DNA of 64,000 nucleotides from Microbacterium sp. ACRRU (GCF_022346945.1 NZ_JAKRNI010000010.1:1-64000); one strand, 5' to 3'; shown: positions 26,298-34,994, numbered from the stretch's first letter. Program-made: numbers and translations. The notes: generated by a model from the letters alone, not told the origin.

Positions 26298-27209
26298 ATG
26301 ATCGTCGCAGACCACCTCACCAAGCGATACGGATCGCGCACCGCCGTGTCCGATGTCTCCTTCACCGTTCCCCCGGGACGCGTCACCGGGTTCCTCGGTC
26401 CGAACGGCGCGGGCAAGTCCACCACGATGCGGATGATCGTCGGGCTCGACCGCCCCACGTCCGGGCACGTGACTGTCAACGGCACCCCGTACGCCCGGCT
26501 CGCTGCCCCCCTCACCGAAGTCGGGGCGTTGCTCGACGCCAAGGCCGTGCACACGGGAAGAACCGCGCGCAACCACCTGCGGGCGATGGCGGCGACGCAC
26601 GGAATCGACCGCCGCCGCGTCGACGAGGTGATCGAGCTCACCGGGCTCGCCTCCGTCGCCGACAAGCGTGCCGGTGGCTTCTCGCTGGGCATGGGCCAGA
26701 GGTTGGGGCTCGCCGCGGCGCTGCTCGGCGACCCGCACACGCTGGTGCTCGACGAGCCCGTGAACGGGCTGGACCCCGAGGGCGTGCGGTGGGTGCGGGA
26801 GTTCGTGCGCCACCTCGCTGCCGAGGGGCGCACGGTGCTGCTGTCGAGCCACCTGATGAGCGAGATGGCTCAGACGGCGGATCACGTCATCGTCCTCGGC
26901 CGCGGCGCTGTCCTCGCCGACGCGGCACTGGCTGACCTGGTCCGGTCGTGGACGTCCGCGAGCGTGCTCGTACGCTCCCCCGACCTGTCGCGCCTGATCG
27001 AGGTGCTCGCCCCCGTCGGCGCGACGGCGACGGCCGTGGAACCCGGCGCCGCCACCCTCACGGGGGCATCCGCGACCGACATCGGAGAGATCGCCGCGCA
27101 GCACGGCATCCCCCTGCACGAACTGACCCCGCGACAAGGCTCGCTCGAGGACGCCTATCTCGCGCTGACCGACGACGTGATCGAGTACAAGACGAAGGAA
27201 CTCGTATGA
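26298..27209 (+). CDS. ABC transporter ATP-binding protein (exporter type)
   Basis: 303-residue ATPase. Walker A is GPNGAGKST near residues 35-43, the signature region is degenerate (FSLGMGQRLGLAAALLG rather than LSGGQ), and Walker B is LVLDEPVNGLDPEG. A C-terminal extension of about 90 residues follows, as in CcmA/NatA-type exporters of the drug or lantibiotic group. It pairs with the permease that overlaps its stop by four bases. The substrate is unknown; self-protection or lipid/peptide export are the usual roles of the family. Confidence 0.9.
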   Translation: MIVADHLTKRYGSRTAVSDVSFTVPPGRVTGFLGPNGAGKSTTMRMIVGLDRPTSGHVTVNGTPYARLAAPLTEVGALLDAKAVHTGRTARNHLRAMAATHGIDRRRVDEVIELTGLASVADKRAGGFSLGMGQRLGLAAALLGDPHTLVLDEPVNGLDPEGVRWVREFVRHLAAEGRTVLLSSHLMSEMAQTADHVIVLGRGAVLADAALADLVRSWTSASVLVRSPDLSRLIEVLAPVGATATAVEPGAATLTGASATDIGEIAAQHGIPLHELTPRQGSLEDAYLALTDDVIEYKTKELV

Positions 27210-27994
27210 CCGCCCTGACATCCCCGCGCCGCACGACCTTCACCCGCGCCGCGGGCGGACCGACCTTCGCCCGGACGCTTCGCAGTGAACTCATCAAGCT
27301 CACCACCCTGCGCTCGACCTGGTGGTCGCTCGGCATCGGCGCAGCCCTGTCCGTGGCCATCGCCTTCCTGTACGTATCCGCCGTGGATGGCGCTTACCCG
27401 GTTCTGGGCGTCCTCGTGTCGGCGCAGTTCACGATGCTCGTCGCCGGCGTCCTCGGGGCGATCGCGATCACCGGCGAGTACGCCACGGGAATGATCCGCT
27501 CGACCCTCACCGCCAACCCCCGGCGGATTCCCGTGGCCCTCGCGAAGAGTCTCGCCGTCGCCCTCCTCGTCGGGGGCGCGACCGTGGTGACCTCCCTGGT
27601 CTGCCTGGCGGTCACGATTCCGGTGTCCACGGTGCCGATCGTCTGGTCGGAGCCGACCCAGGCCCTCATCCCGCTGCTCCTCGGCGTCGCCGCGATGATC
27701 GCGTACGCGCTCATCGGGACCGGTTTCGGACTTCTCGTCCGCAATGGCGCCGGCGCGATCGCCGCGACCGTCGGTGTGCTGTTCGTCGCCCCGGTCGCGG
27801 TGAGTCTCTTCCAGTTCGGCGGAGAGTCGTGGCAGTGGATGGTCGACCTCGGCCGTTACCTCCCCGTGGCGGCGGGACGCGACCTGACCGCGATCCCCAC
27901 CGGCGACGTTCTCGTCCCCGCGCTCACCCTCGTGGCGTGGGTCGTGACGCTCATCGGTACCGGGCTGATCCTGCTGGAGCGTCGGGACGCGTGA
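27206..27994 (+). CDS. ABC-2 type transporter permease
   Basis: 262 residues with about six transmembrane helices. The first (about residues 40-60) follows RTLRSELIKLTTLRSTWW, a typical ABC-2 permease start; conserved ITGEYATGMIRSTLTANPRR stands between helices 2 and 3. ATG at 27206 forms an ATGA overlap with the ATPase gene stop; the longer open frame upstream lies inside that gene. It is the membrane partner of the ATPase, followed by a strong terminator. Confidence 0.9.
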   Translation: MTALTSPRRTTFTRAAGGPTFARTLRSELIKLTTLRSTWWSLGIGAALSVAIAFLYVSAVDGAYPVLGVLVSAQFTMLVAGVLGAIAITGEYATGMIRSTLTANPRRIPVALAKSLAVALLVGGATVVTSLVCLAVTIPVSTVPIVWSEPTQALIPLLLGVAAMIAYALIGTGFGLLVRNGAGAIAATVGVLFVAPVAVSLFQFGGESWQWMVDLGRYLPVAAGRDLTAIPTGDVLVPALTLVAWVVTLIGTGLILLERRDA

Positions 27995-28008
27995 CCCGAC
28001 CGGATTCG

Positions 28009-28047
28009 AGGGATGCCTCGGTGCTCAGGTGGCACCGAGGCATCCCT
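28009..28047 (+). terminator. Terminator of the ABC exporter operon
   Basis: A perfect 16-pair stem AGGGATGCCTCGGTGC/GCACCGAGGCATCCCT with a seven-base loop lies between the permease gene and mscS. Confidence 0.9.
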
Positions 28048-28050
28048 CGT

Positions 28051-28056
28051 TAGCAT
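28051..28056 (+). promoter_or_regulatory. Leaderless-type -10 box (TAGCAT) for mscS
   Basis: TAGCAT, seven bases (GAGGTCG), ATG 28064, immediately after the terminator. Confidence 0.5.
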
Positions 28057-28063
28057 GAGGTCG

Positions 28064-29368
28064 ATGTCTGTTCTCGCCAGCGCACCAGAACCGTCGCCCA
28101 CCTCGCCCACGTCTCCCGCCGACCTCGTCGACCCCTCCACCTGGGCGTGGGTCGGTGCACGGCTGCTCGAGTTCGGCGGTGTCGCGCTGCGCGTGGCCGG
28201 GGTCATCATCGGCGTCGTCGTCGCCGCGTGGATCCTGCGCTCGATCATTCGCCGCGTCGTCGACCGGATCGTCAACGGAGCCAAGAAGAACGCGCGCGTG
28301 GACGACACGCAAGCGCTCGATCGGTCGCCGCTCGCCGCGGTCCGGCTCGTGCAGCGCACACGGACGCTCGGCACGATCCTGCAGAACATCGTCAACGTCG
28401 TCCTGGTGGTCGTCGCGCTGGTTTGGATCGCCGGGATCGTCGCCCCCAACGCCCTGGCATCCCTGACGCTCCTCACCGCGGCGGTCGGTGCGGGGCTCGG
28501 CTTCGGCGCGCAGAACATCGTCAAGGACGTCCTGAACGGCATCTTCATCGTCGCCGAGGACCAGATCGGTATCGGAGACGTCGTCGACCTCGGTCTCGCC
28601 ACCGGAATCGTCGAATTCGTGAGCGTACGGATCACTCACGTCCGCGACGTCAACGGCACGCTCTGGTACGTGCGCAACGGCGAGATCACCCGGATCGGAA
28701 ACATGTCGCAGGGCTGGTCTCGCGTGATCATCGACCTGGCCGTTCCCGTGGACGCCGACATCGAAGAGGTCGAGAAGGCGATGCTCGGTGCCGCCAAGGG
28801 GCTCGCCAAGGAGACGAAGTGGCGGTCCCGCATCATCGAGCAGCCCGAGATCTGGGGTCTGGAGTCCATCAGTGGCGACGCCTTGGTGATCCGGCTGGTC
28901 ATGAAGACCCGGTCAAGCGCGAAGGACGATGTCGCCCGAGAACTGCGCGTGCGACTGAAGAGAGCCATAGACGCGCTCGGCGTCACGCTTCCGCAGCTCA
29001 ACTCGATCATCCTGACGGGGGCCGAGGGCGCGCAGAGCGTCCGCGGGGCCAACCCTCCGAAGACGAAGCCGACGCCGGTGCCTCCCGCTGTCGAACGACC
29101 CGTCTGGCGCCCGCGGCGCAAGAAGCTCGCGGTCAGCGACACGGTCCTGGACACGGACGCCACGGCAGCCGAGGTCGCGGCGTCGGAGGTGGCGGCGTCC
29201 GACGTCGCAGCGGCCAAAAAGCCCTCCCCTCCCGCGCGCACACCGAAGCCCACCGATGTCACCTCTCCCCCGACTTCGACTGGCGGACCGGCCCCGCGTT
29301 CGGGCGACGGCGTCGACAAGCCCACTCCTCCCGCCGTGCGGGCCGATGACGACGGAGCCTCCGCGTGA
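28064..29368 (+). CDS. mscS: MscS family mechanosensitive ion channel
   Basis: 434 residues, inner membrane, probably releasing solutes at low osmolarity. A first helix lies at about residues 28-55; a second and the pore helix cover about 105-150, with the family core LGFGAQNIVKDVLNGIFIV and then EDQIGIGDVV. The beta and alpha/beta cytoplasmic domains follow, and after about residue 340 a Pro/Thr/Ala-rich tail of roughly 90 residues. ATG 28064 was chosen because earlier starts fall inside the terminator hairpin and a -10 hexamer stands seven bases upstream. The stop overlaps the globin gene by four bases. Confidence 0.9.
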   Translation: MSVLASAPEPSPTSPTSPADLVDPSTWAWVGARLLEFGGVALRVAGVIIGVVVAAWILRSIIRRVVDRIVNGAKKNARVDDTQALDRSPLAAVRLVQRTRTLGTILQNIVNVVLVVVALVWIAGIVAPNALASLTLLTAAVGAGLGFGAQNIVKDVLNGIFIVAEDQIGIGDVVDLGLATGIVEFVSVRITHVRDVNGTLWYVRNGEITRIGNMSQGWSRVIIDLAVPVDADIEEVEKAMLGAAKGLAKETKWRSRIIEQPEIWGLESISGDALVIRLVMKTRSSAKDDVARELRVRLKRAIDALGVTLPQLNSIILTGAEGAQSVRGANPPKTKPTPVPPAVERPVWRPRRKKLAVSDTVLDTDATAAEVAASEVAASDVAAAKKPSPPARTPKPTDVTSPPTSTGGPAPRSGDGVDKPTPPAVRADDDGASA

Positions 29369-29832
29369 GCGAACCCATCTCCTTCTACGAGCAGGCCGGC
29401 GGTATGGACACGTTCCGCCGCCTCGTCGACGCCTTCTACCGCGGCGTCGCCGGGGACGACGTCCTCAAGCCCATGTATCCCGAGGAGGACCTCGGCCCCG
29501 CAGCCGAACGCCTGACGCTCTTCCTCGCGCAGTACTGGGGCGGCCCGACCACGTACAGCGAGAATCGCGGTCATCCGCGCCTCCGTATGCGGCACATGCC
29601 GTTCCACGTCGACCCTGACGCCCGCGACCGGTGGCTGCGTCACATGCGCGCGGCGGTCGACGAGATCGCGTTGCCGCCCGCGCTCGAAGCACCGCTGTGG
29701 GATTACCTCGAGCGCGCCGCGCACGCCATGGTCAACACCTTCGAGCCGCGCGGTATCGCACCGACATCCGACGGTCGCGGGAGCGGTGGGTTGCCGATCC
29801 GTCCCGCGGACGGGGCGACGCCGCGACCCTGA
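29365..29832 (+). CDS. glbO: Group II truncated hemoglobin (TrHbO-like)
   Basis: 155-residue heme protein binding oxygen or nitric oxide. Features of the 2-on-2 globin fold are visible: Tyr at the B10 position in DAFYRGVAGDD, the proximal histidine region in LRMRHMPFHVDPDARDRWLRHM, and the Trp (G8) that marks group II. The start is GTG 29365 in a GTGA overlap with the mscS stop, so the two are co-translated. The C-terminal 30 residues are disordered and Gly/Pro-rich. The family call is firm; the physiological role is inferred. Confidence 0.92.
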   Translation: MSEPISFYEQAGGMDTFRRLVDAFYRGVAGDDVLKPMYPEEDLGPAAERLTLFLAQYWGGPTTYSENRGHPRLRMRHMPFHVDPDARDRWLRHMRAAVDEIALPPALEAPLWDYLERAAHAMVNTFEPRGIAPTSDGRGSGGLPIRPADGATPRP

Positions 29833-29941
29833 TCGCACCGGTGTGTGTGGGCCACGAACGGACGATTCCCGGACCGGACGAGTGGCGCACCGCCCCTCGG
29901 ACGGCGCACCGCTGAGAGCGGGACCCCCTTTCGACGGGAGC

Positions 29942-30829
29942 TCAGCGTCCGAAGAAGTCCCCGAGGCCCGGAAGGCGCCACTCGCCGAGGCTCTCGCCGA
30001 TCCCGCTGATCTGCTCGCCGACGCCCGAGATGCCGTCCTGCACCGTGCCGCCGAGGTCTGCGACACCGTCGATGCCGACGCCCGAGGCCAGCGACTCCAC
30101 GTCGATTCCGGTCGCGAGAGCCTCGAGGTCGACGCCCTCGGCGAGAGCCGCGAAGTCGACGCCGGCCTGGGCGGCGTGCGCCAAGAGCGGCGCGGCGACG
30201 GCGCTCACGACGGCCCCGCCGGCCACGACGGCGAGCAGGGCTGCCGCTCCTCCCGCGCCCGCGACGACGGCACCCGTGCCGCCGGCGCGCGCGAGCAGCT
30301 GGCGCATCCGTCCGGGTCGCTGGGCCTCCGCGCGTCCCGCGGCGCGCGCCAGGTCGGCTGCGGAGTCCGACCGGGGGCGCTCGTGCGGTGCCAGGTCGGC
30401 ATCCATCCGGGAACGCACGTGCGCCCGCTGCGCGGGGGTCAGGCGGGCGAACGCGTCACGGTGCAGGTGTTCGACCTGCTCCGGCGACGCGGTCCGGACG
30501 AGGTAGTCGTAACGGGCGATCGCCTCTCTGTCGGCTGCGGAGAGGTCGTGCCGACGGCCGCCTGCCGGCGGAGGTGCGTATCGCGCCGTGGGGTTTCGCG
30601 GCGCGTCGGTCCCCCACGCCGGCGGCGCATACCCGCCGCCCTCCGCCGAGGGCGCCCCCGGGGCGCCGGGCGCGGGACGGGCATCGCGCTGACCACCGGT
30701 CACCGCATCGGCCGCCGAGCGGACGACATCGCGCCAATCGCGACTGGCCGCGGAACCGGACGGTCGAGCGGATGACGCTTTGTCGACGGCGCGGGAAGCC
30801 ATATCGAGGAAACGTGAGAACGAGGACAT
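29942..30829 (-). CDS. Uncharacterised protein with hydrophobic segment and short C-terminal repeats
   Basis: 295 residues; family not recognised. The order is: a short amphipathic start (MSSFSRFLDMASRAVDKASS), a Pro/Gly/Ala-rich linker (about residues 30-100), a helical domain with ARYDYLVRTASPEQVEHLHRDAFARLTPAQRAHVRSRM as its core (split here as text only), a hydrophobic stretch near residues 195-225, then three near-repeats of nine to ten residues (VDFAALAEG, VDLEALATG, IDVESLASG), a Gly-rich tail and the end DFFGR. The ATG at 30827-30829 has AAAGG upstream. It is probably membrane-associated. It is transcribed alone. Confidence 0.6.
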   Translation of the reverse strand: MSSFSRFLDMASRAVDKASSARPSGSAASRDWRDVVRSAADAVTGGQRDARPAPGAPGAPSAEGGGYAPPAWGTDAPRNPTARYAPPPAGGRRHDLSAADREAIARYDYLVRTASPEQVEHLHRDAFARLTPAQRAHVRSRMDADLAPHERPRSDSAADLARAAGRAEAQRPGRMRQLLARAGGTGAVVAGAGGAAALLAVVAGGAVVSAVAAPLLAHAAQAGVDFAALAEGVDLEALATGIDVESLASGVGIDGVADLGGTVQDGISGVGEQISGIGESLGEWRLPGLGDFFGR

Positions 30830-30998
30830 GGGAAGCCTTTCGACGGGGCGGCATGGATGCCGCGGCGTCAAGGTCTCTTCCGTTCCGAGGAACCGGCGGC
30901 CCCGGGTCCCGTGGTGGGACCGTGATGACGAGGCTGTCGCGAGGGAGTACTCCCCTTGTGGACACGACGCTAACGGTCGTGGCTATGAAGACGCTGGA

Positions 30999-31667
30999 TC
31001 ACCGACCGGTGGACCGGACCGCCGTCAAGCCGGAGCGCACCGGGCCGCGCACGAGCACGTGACCGCGGTTCAAGGTCACGCGGGTCCATGCCCCGCTCGA
31101 GCGAACCGTCGCCTGTTCCGCACCGGCGATGAATCCCAGGGCGAACGCCGCGAAGGCGGTGCCCAACGGCAGACCGCCGAGCTGCTCATCGGGCTGCCCC
31201 CACACCTGGCCGCGGACCGTGCGCACGACGTCTTCGCCGGGGTCGGCGGGCAGGGCGTCGGCGACGGCGGCGATGCCGTACTGGGCGCGGGCGGCGAGGA
31301 TCGAGCTGTCGAGGGACGCCGTCTGCTCCCATCCTCCCCGCGGCGGCGAGATCCCGGCCCACGCGGGGGCGACGGCCGTCTCGGGGAGGACGATCGCGGA
31401 CGCGTCATCGGGGGCGAGGGAGAGGGCGGATGCCTCGACCCCGAGGTCGCACTCGAGTTCGGGGTCGACCTCGGAGATACGCAGTCCGAGCACGGTGGGC
31501 GTGGCATCCAGGAGCCCGCGGGGCGCCAGCGGCGCCGCGGTGGTCACGAGCACACCCGCCGCGGCGCGCAGCCGCACGACACCGTCACCGAGGCGGACGG
31601 CCCGAGAGGCGAAGGTCAGCAGGTCGGCGGCCGCCTGCGGGTCGGGGAACATCAGGCGCGCGGACAC
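30999..31667 (-). CDS. Uncharacterised protein divergent from tesB
   Basis: 222 residues, family not recognised. Soluble, Ala/Val/Leu-rich, no signal. It begins with an N-terminal alpha/beta-looking part (MFPDPQAAADLLTFASRAVR), and near the C-terminus has GTAFAAFALGFIAGAEQATV followed by a basic end. GTG at 31665-31667 is chosen because TAGCTT lies seven bases before it; ATG five codons later is the alternative. The overlapping divergent promoter with the acyl-CoA thioesterase suggests joint control. The 169 bases between it and the next gene (30830-30998) hold nothing I can identify. Confidence 0.55.
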   Translation of the reverse strand: MSARLMFPDPQAAADLLTFASRAVRLGDGVVRLRAAAGVLVTTAAPLAPRGLLDATPTVLGLRISEVDPELECDLGVEASALSLAPDDASAIVLPETAVAPAWAGISPPRGGWEQTASLDSSILAARAQYGIAAVADALPADPGEDVVRTVRGQVWGQPDEQLGGLPLGTAFAAFALGFIAGAEQATVRSSGAWTRVTLNRGHVLVRGPVRSGLTAVRSTGR

Positions 31668-31673
31668 TCGCCC

Positions 31674-31680
31674 TAAGCTA
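31674..31680. promoter_or_regulatory. Overlapping divergent -10 boxes (TAAGCTA)
   Basis: On the plus strand TAAGCT (31674-31679) precedes tesB by 40 bases. On the minus strand TAGCTT (31675-31680) stands seven bases before the GTG of the divergent gene. The two promoters cannot be occupied at once. Confidence 0.45.
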
Positions 31681-31719
31681 TCAAGTGACACAGGCTTCTG
31701 CGCCGGAACGGGAGTGAGC

Positions 31720-32589
31720 GTGACCGACGCCATCGATCCTGTCGCCTCGTTGCTCGCGGTACTCGATCTCCGCGACGCGGGCGCACGGACCACCGAAGAC
31801 ATCTTCACCGGCTCTTCGCAGCCCATGCCCTTCGGGCGCGTCTACGGCGGACAGGTCCTCGCCCAGTCCGTCGTCGCGGCCTCCCGCACCCTGCCCGCCG
31901 AGCGCACCGTGCACTCCATGCACGGCTACTTCCTGCGCCCCGGTGATCCTGCCGAAGGCATCACGTTCTCGGTCGACCGCATCCACGACGGGCGCTCCTT
32001 CTCGACCCGGCGGACGCAGGCGTTCCAGGGCGGTGTGCCGATCTTCTCCATGATCGCGTCGTTCCAGGACGAGGATCCCGGCCTCGAACACGCCGAACCG
32101 ATGCCCGAAGGCATCCCTCAGCCCGAGGATCTACCGTCGTTCGACGACGCCGAGCTGCACCCGATGAGTCGGCGCCTGTTCTCCGAGCGCCCGGTCGAGG
32201 TGCGGCACGTGCCCTCGCCGGTGTACACCTCCGTCGAGGGTCCTCACGTGCCGCGACAAGCCGTCTGGATGCGCACCCGGAGCCCGCTGCCGGATGACGC
32301 GGCGGTGCACCGGGCGGCGCTGGCCTATGTGAGCGACCTCACCATCCAGGAGACGATCCTGCGCGGCCACGGTGTGCCGTGGAGCACGTCGGGTCTGCGC
32401 GTGGCGAGCCTCGACCACGCGATGTGGTGGCACCGGCCCGGGCGCGTGGACGAGTGGCTGCTGTACGTGCAGGAGTCGCCGAACGCGCGGGGCGGTCGAG
32501 GACTTTCGACCGGCCGGATCTACACGCGGGATGGACTTCTGCTCGCGAGCGTCGCGCAAGAGGTCATGGTGCGCGTGCCGGCCAAGTAG
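31720..32589 (+). CDS. tesB: Acyl-CoA thioesterase II (TesB family)
   Basis: 289 residues forming a double hot-dog fold that hydrolyses medium to long acyl-CoA. Typical blocks are FGRVYGGQVLAQ near residue 33, HSMHGYFLRPGD near 67, the middle SRRLFSER, and C-terminal SLDHAMWWHRP with RIYTRDGLLLASVAQE, where the catalytic Asp-Thr/Ser-Gln set of the family lies. GTG 31720 was chosen because GGGAG stands about five bases before; a GTG two codons upstream is the alternative. It ends against another thioesterase with palindrome C between them. Confidence 0.93.
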   Translation: MTDAIDPVASLLAVLDLRDAGARTTEDIFTGSSQPMPFGRVYGGQVLAQSVVAASRTLPAERTVHSMHGYFLRPGDPAEGITFSVDRIHDGRSFSTRRTQAFQGGVPIFSMIASFQDEDPGLEHAEPMPEGIPQPEDLPSFDDAELHPMSRRLFSERPVEVRHVPSPVYTSVEGPHVPRQAVWMRTRSPLPDDAAVHRAALAYVSDLTIQETILRGHGVPWSTSGLRVASLDHAMWWHRPGRVDEWLLYVQESPNARGGRGLSTGRIYTRDGLLLASVAQEVMVRVPAK

Positions 32590-32603
32590 ATGCCACTGCC
32601 GAG

Positions 32604-32667
32604 GCACGAGTCGCCAAGAATTGTCGCTTCTGGACGCTCGACGGCGACGAATCTTGGCGACTCGCGC
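32604..32667. repeat. Intergenic palindromic repeat, family 1, copy C (degenerate)
   Basis: Arms 32604-32627 and 32644-32667 match at 21 of 24 positions; the arm core AGTCGCCAAGAATTGTCGC differs slightly from copies A and B. The centre is 16 bases. It lies between the convergent ends of tesB and a second thioesterase gene. Confidence 0.88.
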
Positions 32668-32689
32668 GTGGGCGACGGCGGCAGCTGCT

Positions 32690-33217
32690 TCAGCGTCCGC
32701 GGCGGCGGTACTCGATCGGGTCGCCGATGTACGGAGCCCATGCTGCGCGCTCGGTCTCGGTCCAGCGGATCGGCCGACCGCTCGCGGTGTCCACGAGTAC
32801 GACGACCGCGGTCGCGCGGGCGTAGAGCACGGGCTCGTCCTCGCCCGCGGGGCTGAAGACCTCGAAGCAGATGTCGGCGCTCGAACCGCCCATCGCGCCG
32901 ATCCAGAGGCGCACGTCGAGGGGGCGCTGGCTGTAGGGCACCGGGCGCAGGTACTCGATTTCCTGCCGCGCGATGAGCGTCGCGCGCTCGCCCCCGCTCT
33001 CGAGCACGCTCATGTCGAACACGGCGGTCGGCAGGGATTCCCCGGGGCCGTCTCCCCGCCAGAACGCTCGCAGTCGCGCCTCCTCGAGCAGTTTCAGCAT
33101 CGAGGTGTTGTTGACGTGCCCCAGCGCGTCGAGGTCGCCCCATCGCAGCGGGATGGGGACGTGCACCCGCGCGGGCCCCGCCTCGACGGGACCCGCGCTG
33201 TCAGCGGCGTCAGTCAC
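32690..33217 (-). CDS. Acyl-CoA thioesterase, 4HBT hot-dog family
   Basis: 175-residue single hot-dog protein. RWGDLDALGHVNNTSMLKLLEEAR carries the catalytic Asp and the HVNN motif of the 4-hydroxybenzoyl-CoA thioesterase family. GTG at 33215-33217 gives an eight-base overlap with the ettA stop; the longer frame would lie within ettA. It is downstream of ettA on the same strand, so it is probably co-transcribed, and faces tesB. Two unrelated thioesterase types back to back is notable, but the substrates are unknown. Confidence 0.88.
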   Translation of the reverse strand: MTDAADSAGPVEAGPARVHVPIPLRWGDLDALGHVNNTSMLKLLEEARLRAFWRGDGPGESLPTAVFDMSVLESGGERATLIARQEIEYLRPVPYSQRPLDVRLWIGAMGGSSADICFEVFSPAGEDEPVLYARATAVVVLVDTASGRPIRWTETERAAWAPYIGDPIEYRRRGR

Positions 33218-34889
33218 GCGTGAGCTTGCGGTAGCTCGAACGCGACGGGTTCGCGGCATCAGGGCCGAGTCGCTCGACCTTGTTCGCCTCGTACGCCTCG
33301 AAGTTGCCCTCGAACCAGTGCCACTGGTCGGGGTGCTCGTCGGTCCCCTCGTACGCGAGGATGTGCGTGGCGATGCGGTCGAGGAACCACCGGTCGTGCG
33401 TGATGACCACCGCGCACCCGGGGAACTCCAGCAACGCGTTCTCGAGGGACTGCAGGGTCTCGACGTCCAGGTCGTTGGTGGGCTCGTCGAGGAGGAGGAG
33501 GTTACCGCCCTCCTTGAGCGTCAGCGCGAGGTTCAGGCGGTTGCGCTCACCGCCCGAGAGCACGCCCGCCTTCTTCTGCTGGTCGGGTCCTTTGAAGCCG
33601 AACTTCGACACGTACGCGCGCGAGGGGATCTCGGTCTTGCCGACCGTGATGATGTCGAGTCCGTCGGACACGACCTCCCACAGCGTCTTGTTCGGGTCGA
33701 TGTTGGCGCGCGACTGGTCGACGTAGCTGATCTTCACGGTCTCGCCGATCTTCAGCGTGCCGCCGTCGAGGGGCTCCAGCCCGACGATCGTCTTGAACAG
33801 GGTGGTCTTTCCCACGCCGTTCGGGCCGATGACGCCGACGATGCCGTTGGGCGGGAGGTTGAAGCTGAGGTTGGAGATGAGGGAACGGTCACCGAATCGC
33901 TTCTCGAGCTTCTTGGCGTCGATCACGATGCTGCCCAGGCGGGGCCCCGGCGGAATCTGGATCTCCTCGAAGTCCAGCTTGCGCGTGCGGTCAGCCTCGG
34001 CGGCCATCTCCTCGTAGCGAGCCAGACGTGCCTTCGACTTCGCCTGACGCCCCTTGGCGTTCGAGCGCACCCACTCGAGCTCTTCCTTCAGACGCTTGGC
34101 GAGCTTGGCATCCTTCTTGCCCTGAACTTCGAGCCGCTCGCCCTTCTTCTCGAGGTAGGTCGAGTAGTTGCCCTCGTAGCCGATCAGCCGGCCGCGGTCG
34201 ACCTCGGCGATCCATTCCGCGACGTTGTCGAGGAAGTACCGGTCGTGGGTGATGGCGATGACAGCGCCGGGGTACTTCTGGAGGTGCTGCTCGAGCCAGA
34301 GAACGCTCTCCGCGTCGAGGTGGTTGGTCGGCTCGTCGAGGAGCAGGAGATCGGGCTTCTGCAGCAGCAGCTTGGTGAGCGCGACACGGCGCTTCTCTCC
34401 TCCCGAGAGCGGGCCGATGGCGGCATCTCCCGGCGGGGTGCGCAGGGCGTCCATCGCCTGCTCCAGCTGCGAGTCCAGGTCCCACGCGTCGGCGGCGTCG
34501 ATCTCTTCCTGGAGGGTGCCCATCTCGGCCAGCAGCGCGTCGAAGTCGGCATCGGGGTCGCTCATCAGGGCGGAGATCTCGTTGAACCGGTCGACCTTGG
34601 CCTTGATGGCGATACCGTCCTGGATGTTCTCCAACACGGTCTTGTTCTCGTCGAGCTCGGGCTCCTGCATGAGGATTCCGACCGAGAAGCCGGGGCTCAG
34701 CTTGGCTTCACCGTTCGACGGGGTGTCCAGACCCGCCATGATCTTGAGGATCGTCGACTTACCCGCACCATTGGGACCGACCATGCCGATCTTGGCGCCC
34801 GGCAGGAACGCCATGGTGACGTCGTCGAGGATGAGCTTGTCGCCCACGGCCTTGCGGGCGCGGACCATGGAGTAGATGTATTCGGCCAT
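33210..34889 (-). CDS. ettA: Energy-dependent translational throttle protein EttA (ABC-F)
   Basis: 559-residue ribosome-binding ATPase with two ABC domains and no membrane part. Walker A GPNGAGKST near residue 38 and GPNGVGKTT near 360; Walker B LLLDEPTNHLDAES and LLLDEPTNDLDVET. The linker between domains contains the arm and P-site tRNA interaction motif region typical of EttA. It binds the E site and regulates the first elongation step according to energy state. The start at 34887-34889 has an AGGTGG-like site; a -10 box lies about 100 bases upstream. Confidence 0.96.
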   Translation of the reverse strand: MAEYIYSMVRARKAVGDKLILDDVTMAFLPGAKIGMVGPNGAGKSTILKIMAGLDTPSNGEAKLSPGFSVGILMQEPELDENKTVLENIQDGIAIKAKVDRFNEISALMSDPDADFDALLAEMGTLQEEIDAADAWDLDSQLEQAMDALRTPPGDAAIGPLSGGEKRRVALTKLLLQKPDLLLLDEPTNHLDAESVLWLEQHLQKYPGAVIAITHDRYFLDNVAEWIAEVDRGRLIGYEGNYSTYLEKKGERLEVQGKKDAKLAKRLKEELEWVRSNAKGRQAKSKARLARYEEMAAEADRTRKLDFEEIQIPPGPRLGSIVIDAKKLEKRFGDRSLISNLSFNLPPNGIVGVIGPNGVGKTTLFKTIVGLEPLDGGTLKIGETVKISYVDQSRANIDPNKTLWEVVSDGLDIITVGKTEIPSRAYVSKFGFKGPDQQKKAGVLSGGERNRLNLALTLKEGGNLLLLDEPTNDLDVETLQSLENALLEFPGCAVVITHDRWFLDRIATHILAYEGTDEHPDQWHWFEGNFEAYEANKVERLGPDAANPSRSSYRKLTRD

Positions 34890-34988
34890 CGAGGACGTAC
34901 CACCTTCGATCGGGGATGAGGGCCGCGCCGTCCCGGGTCGCGGAGGAGAATCTCAGCGAGGCGCCCGGGCTCGCGGGAAGTCGTATCC

Positions 34989-34994
34989 AGCCTA
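34989..34994 (-). promoter_or_regulatory. Candidate -10 box for ettA (TAGGCT)
   Basis: TAGGCT on the minus strand. The 235-base gap 34890-35124 otherwise holds only a GC-rich stretch without visible structure or coding potential. Confidence 0.4.
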
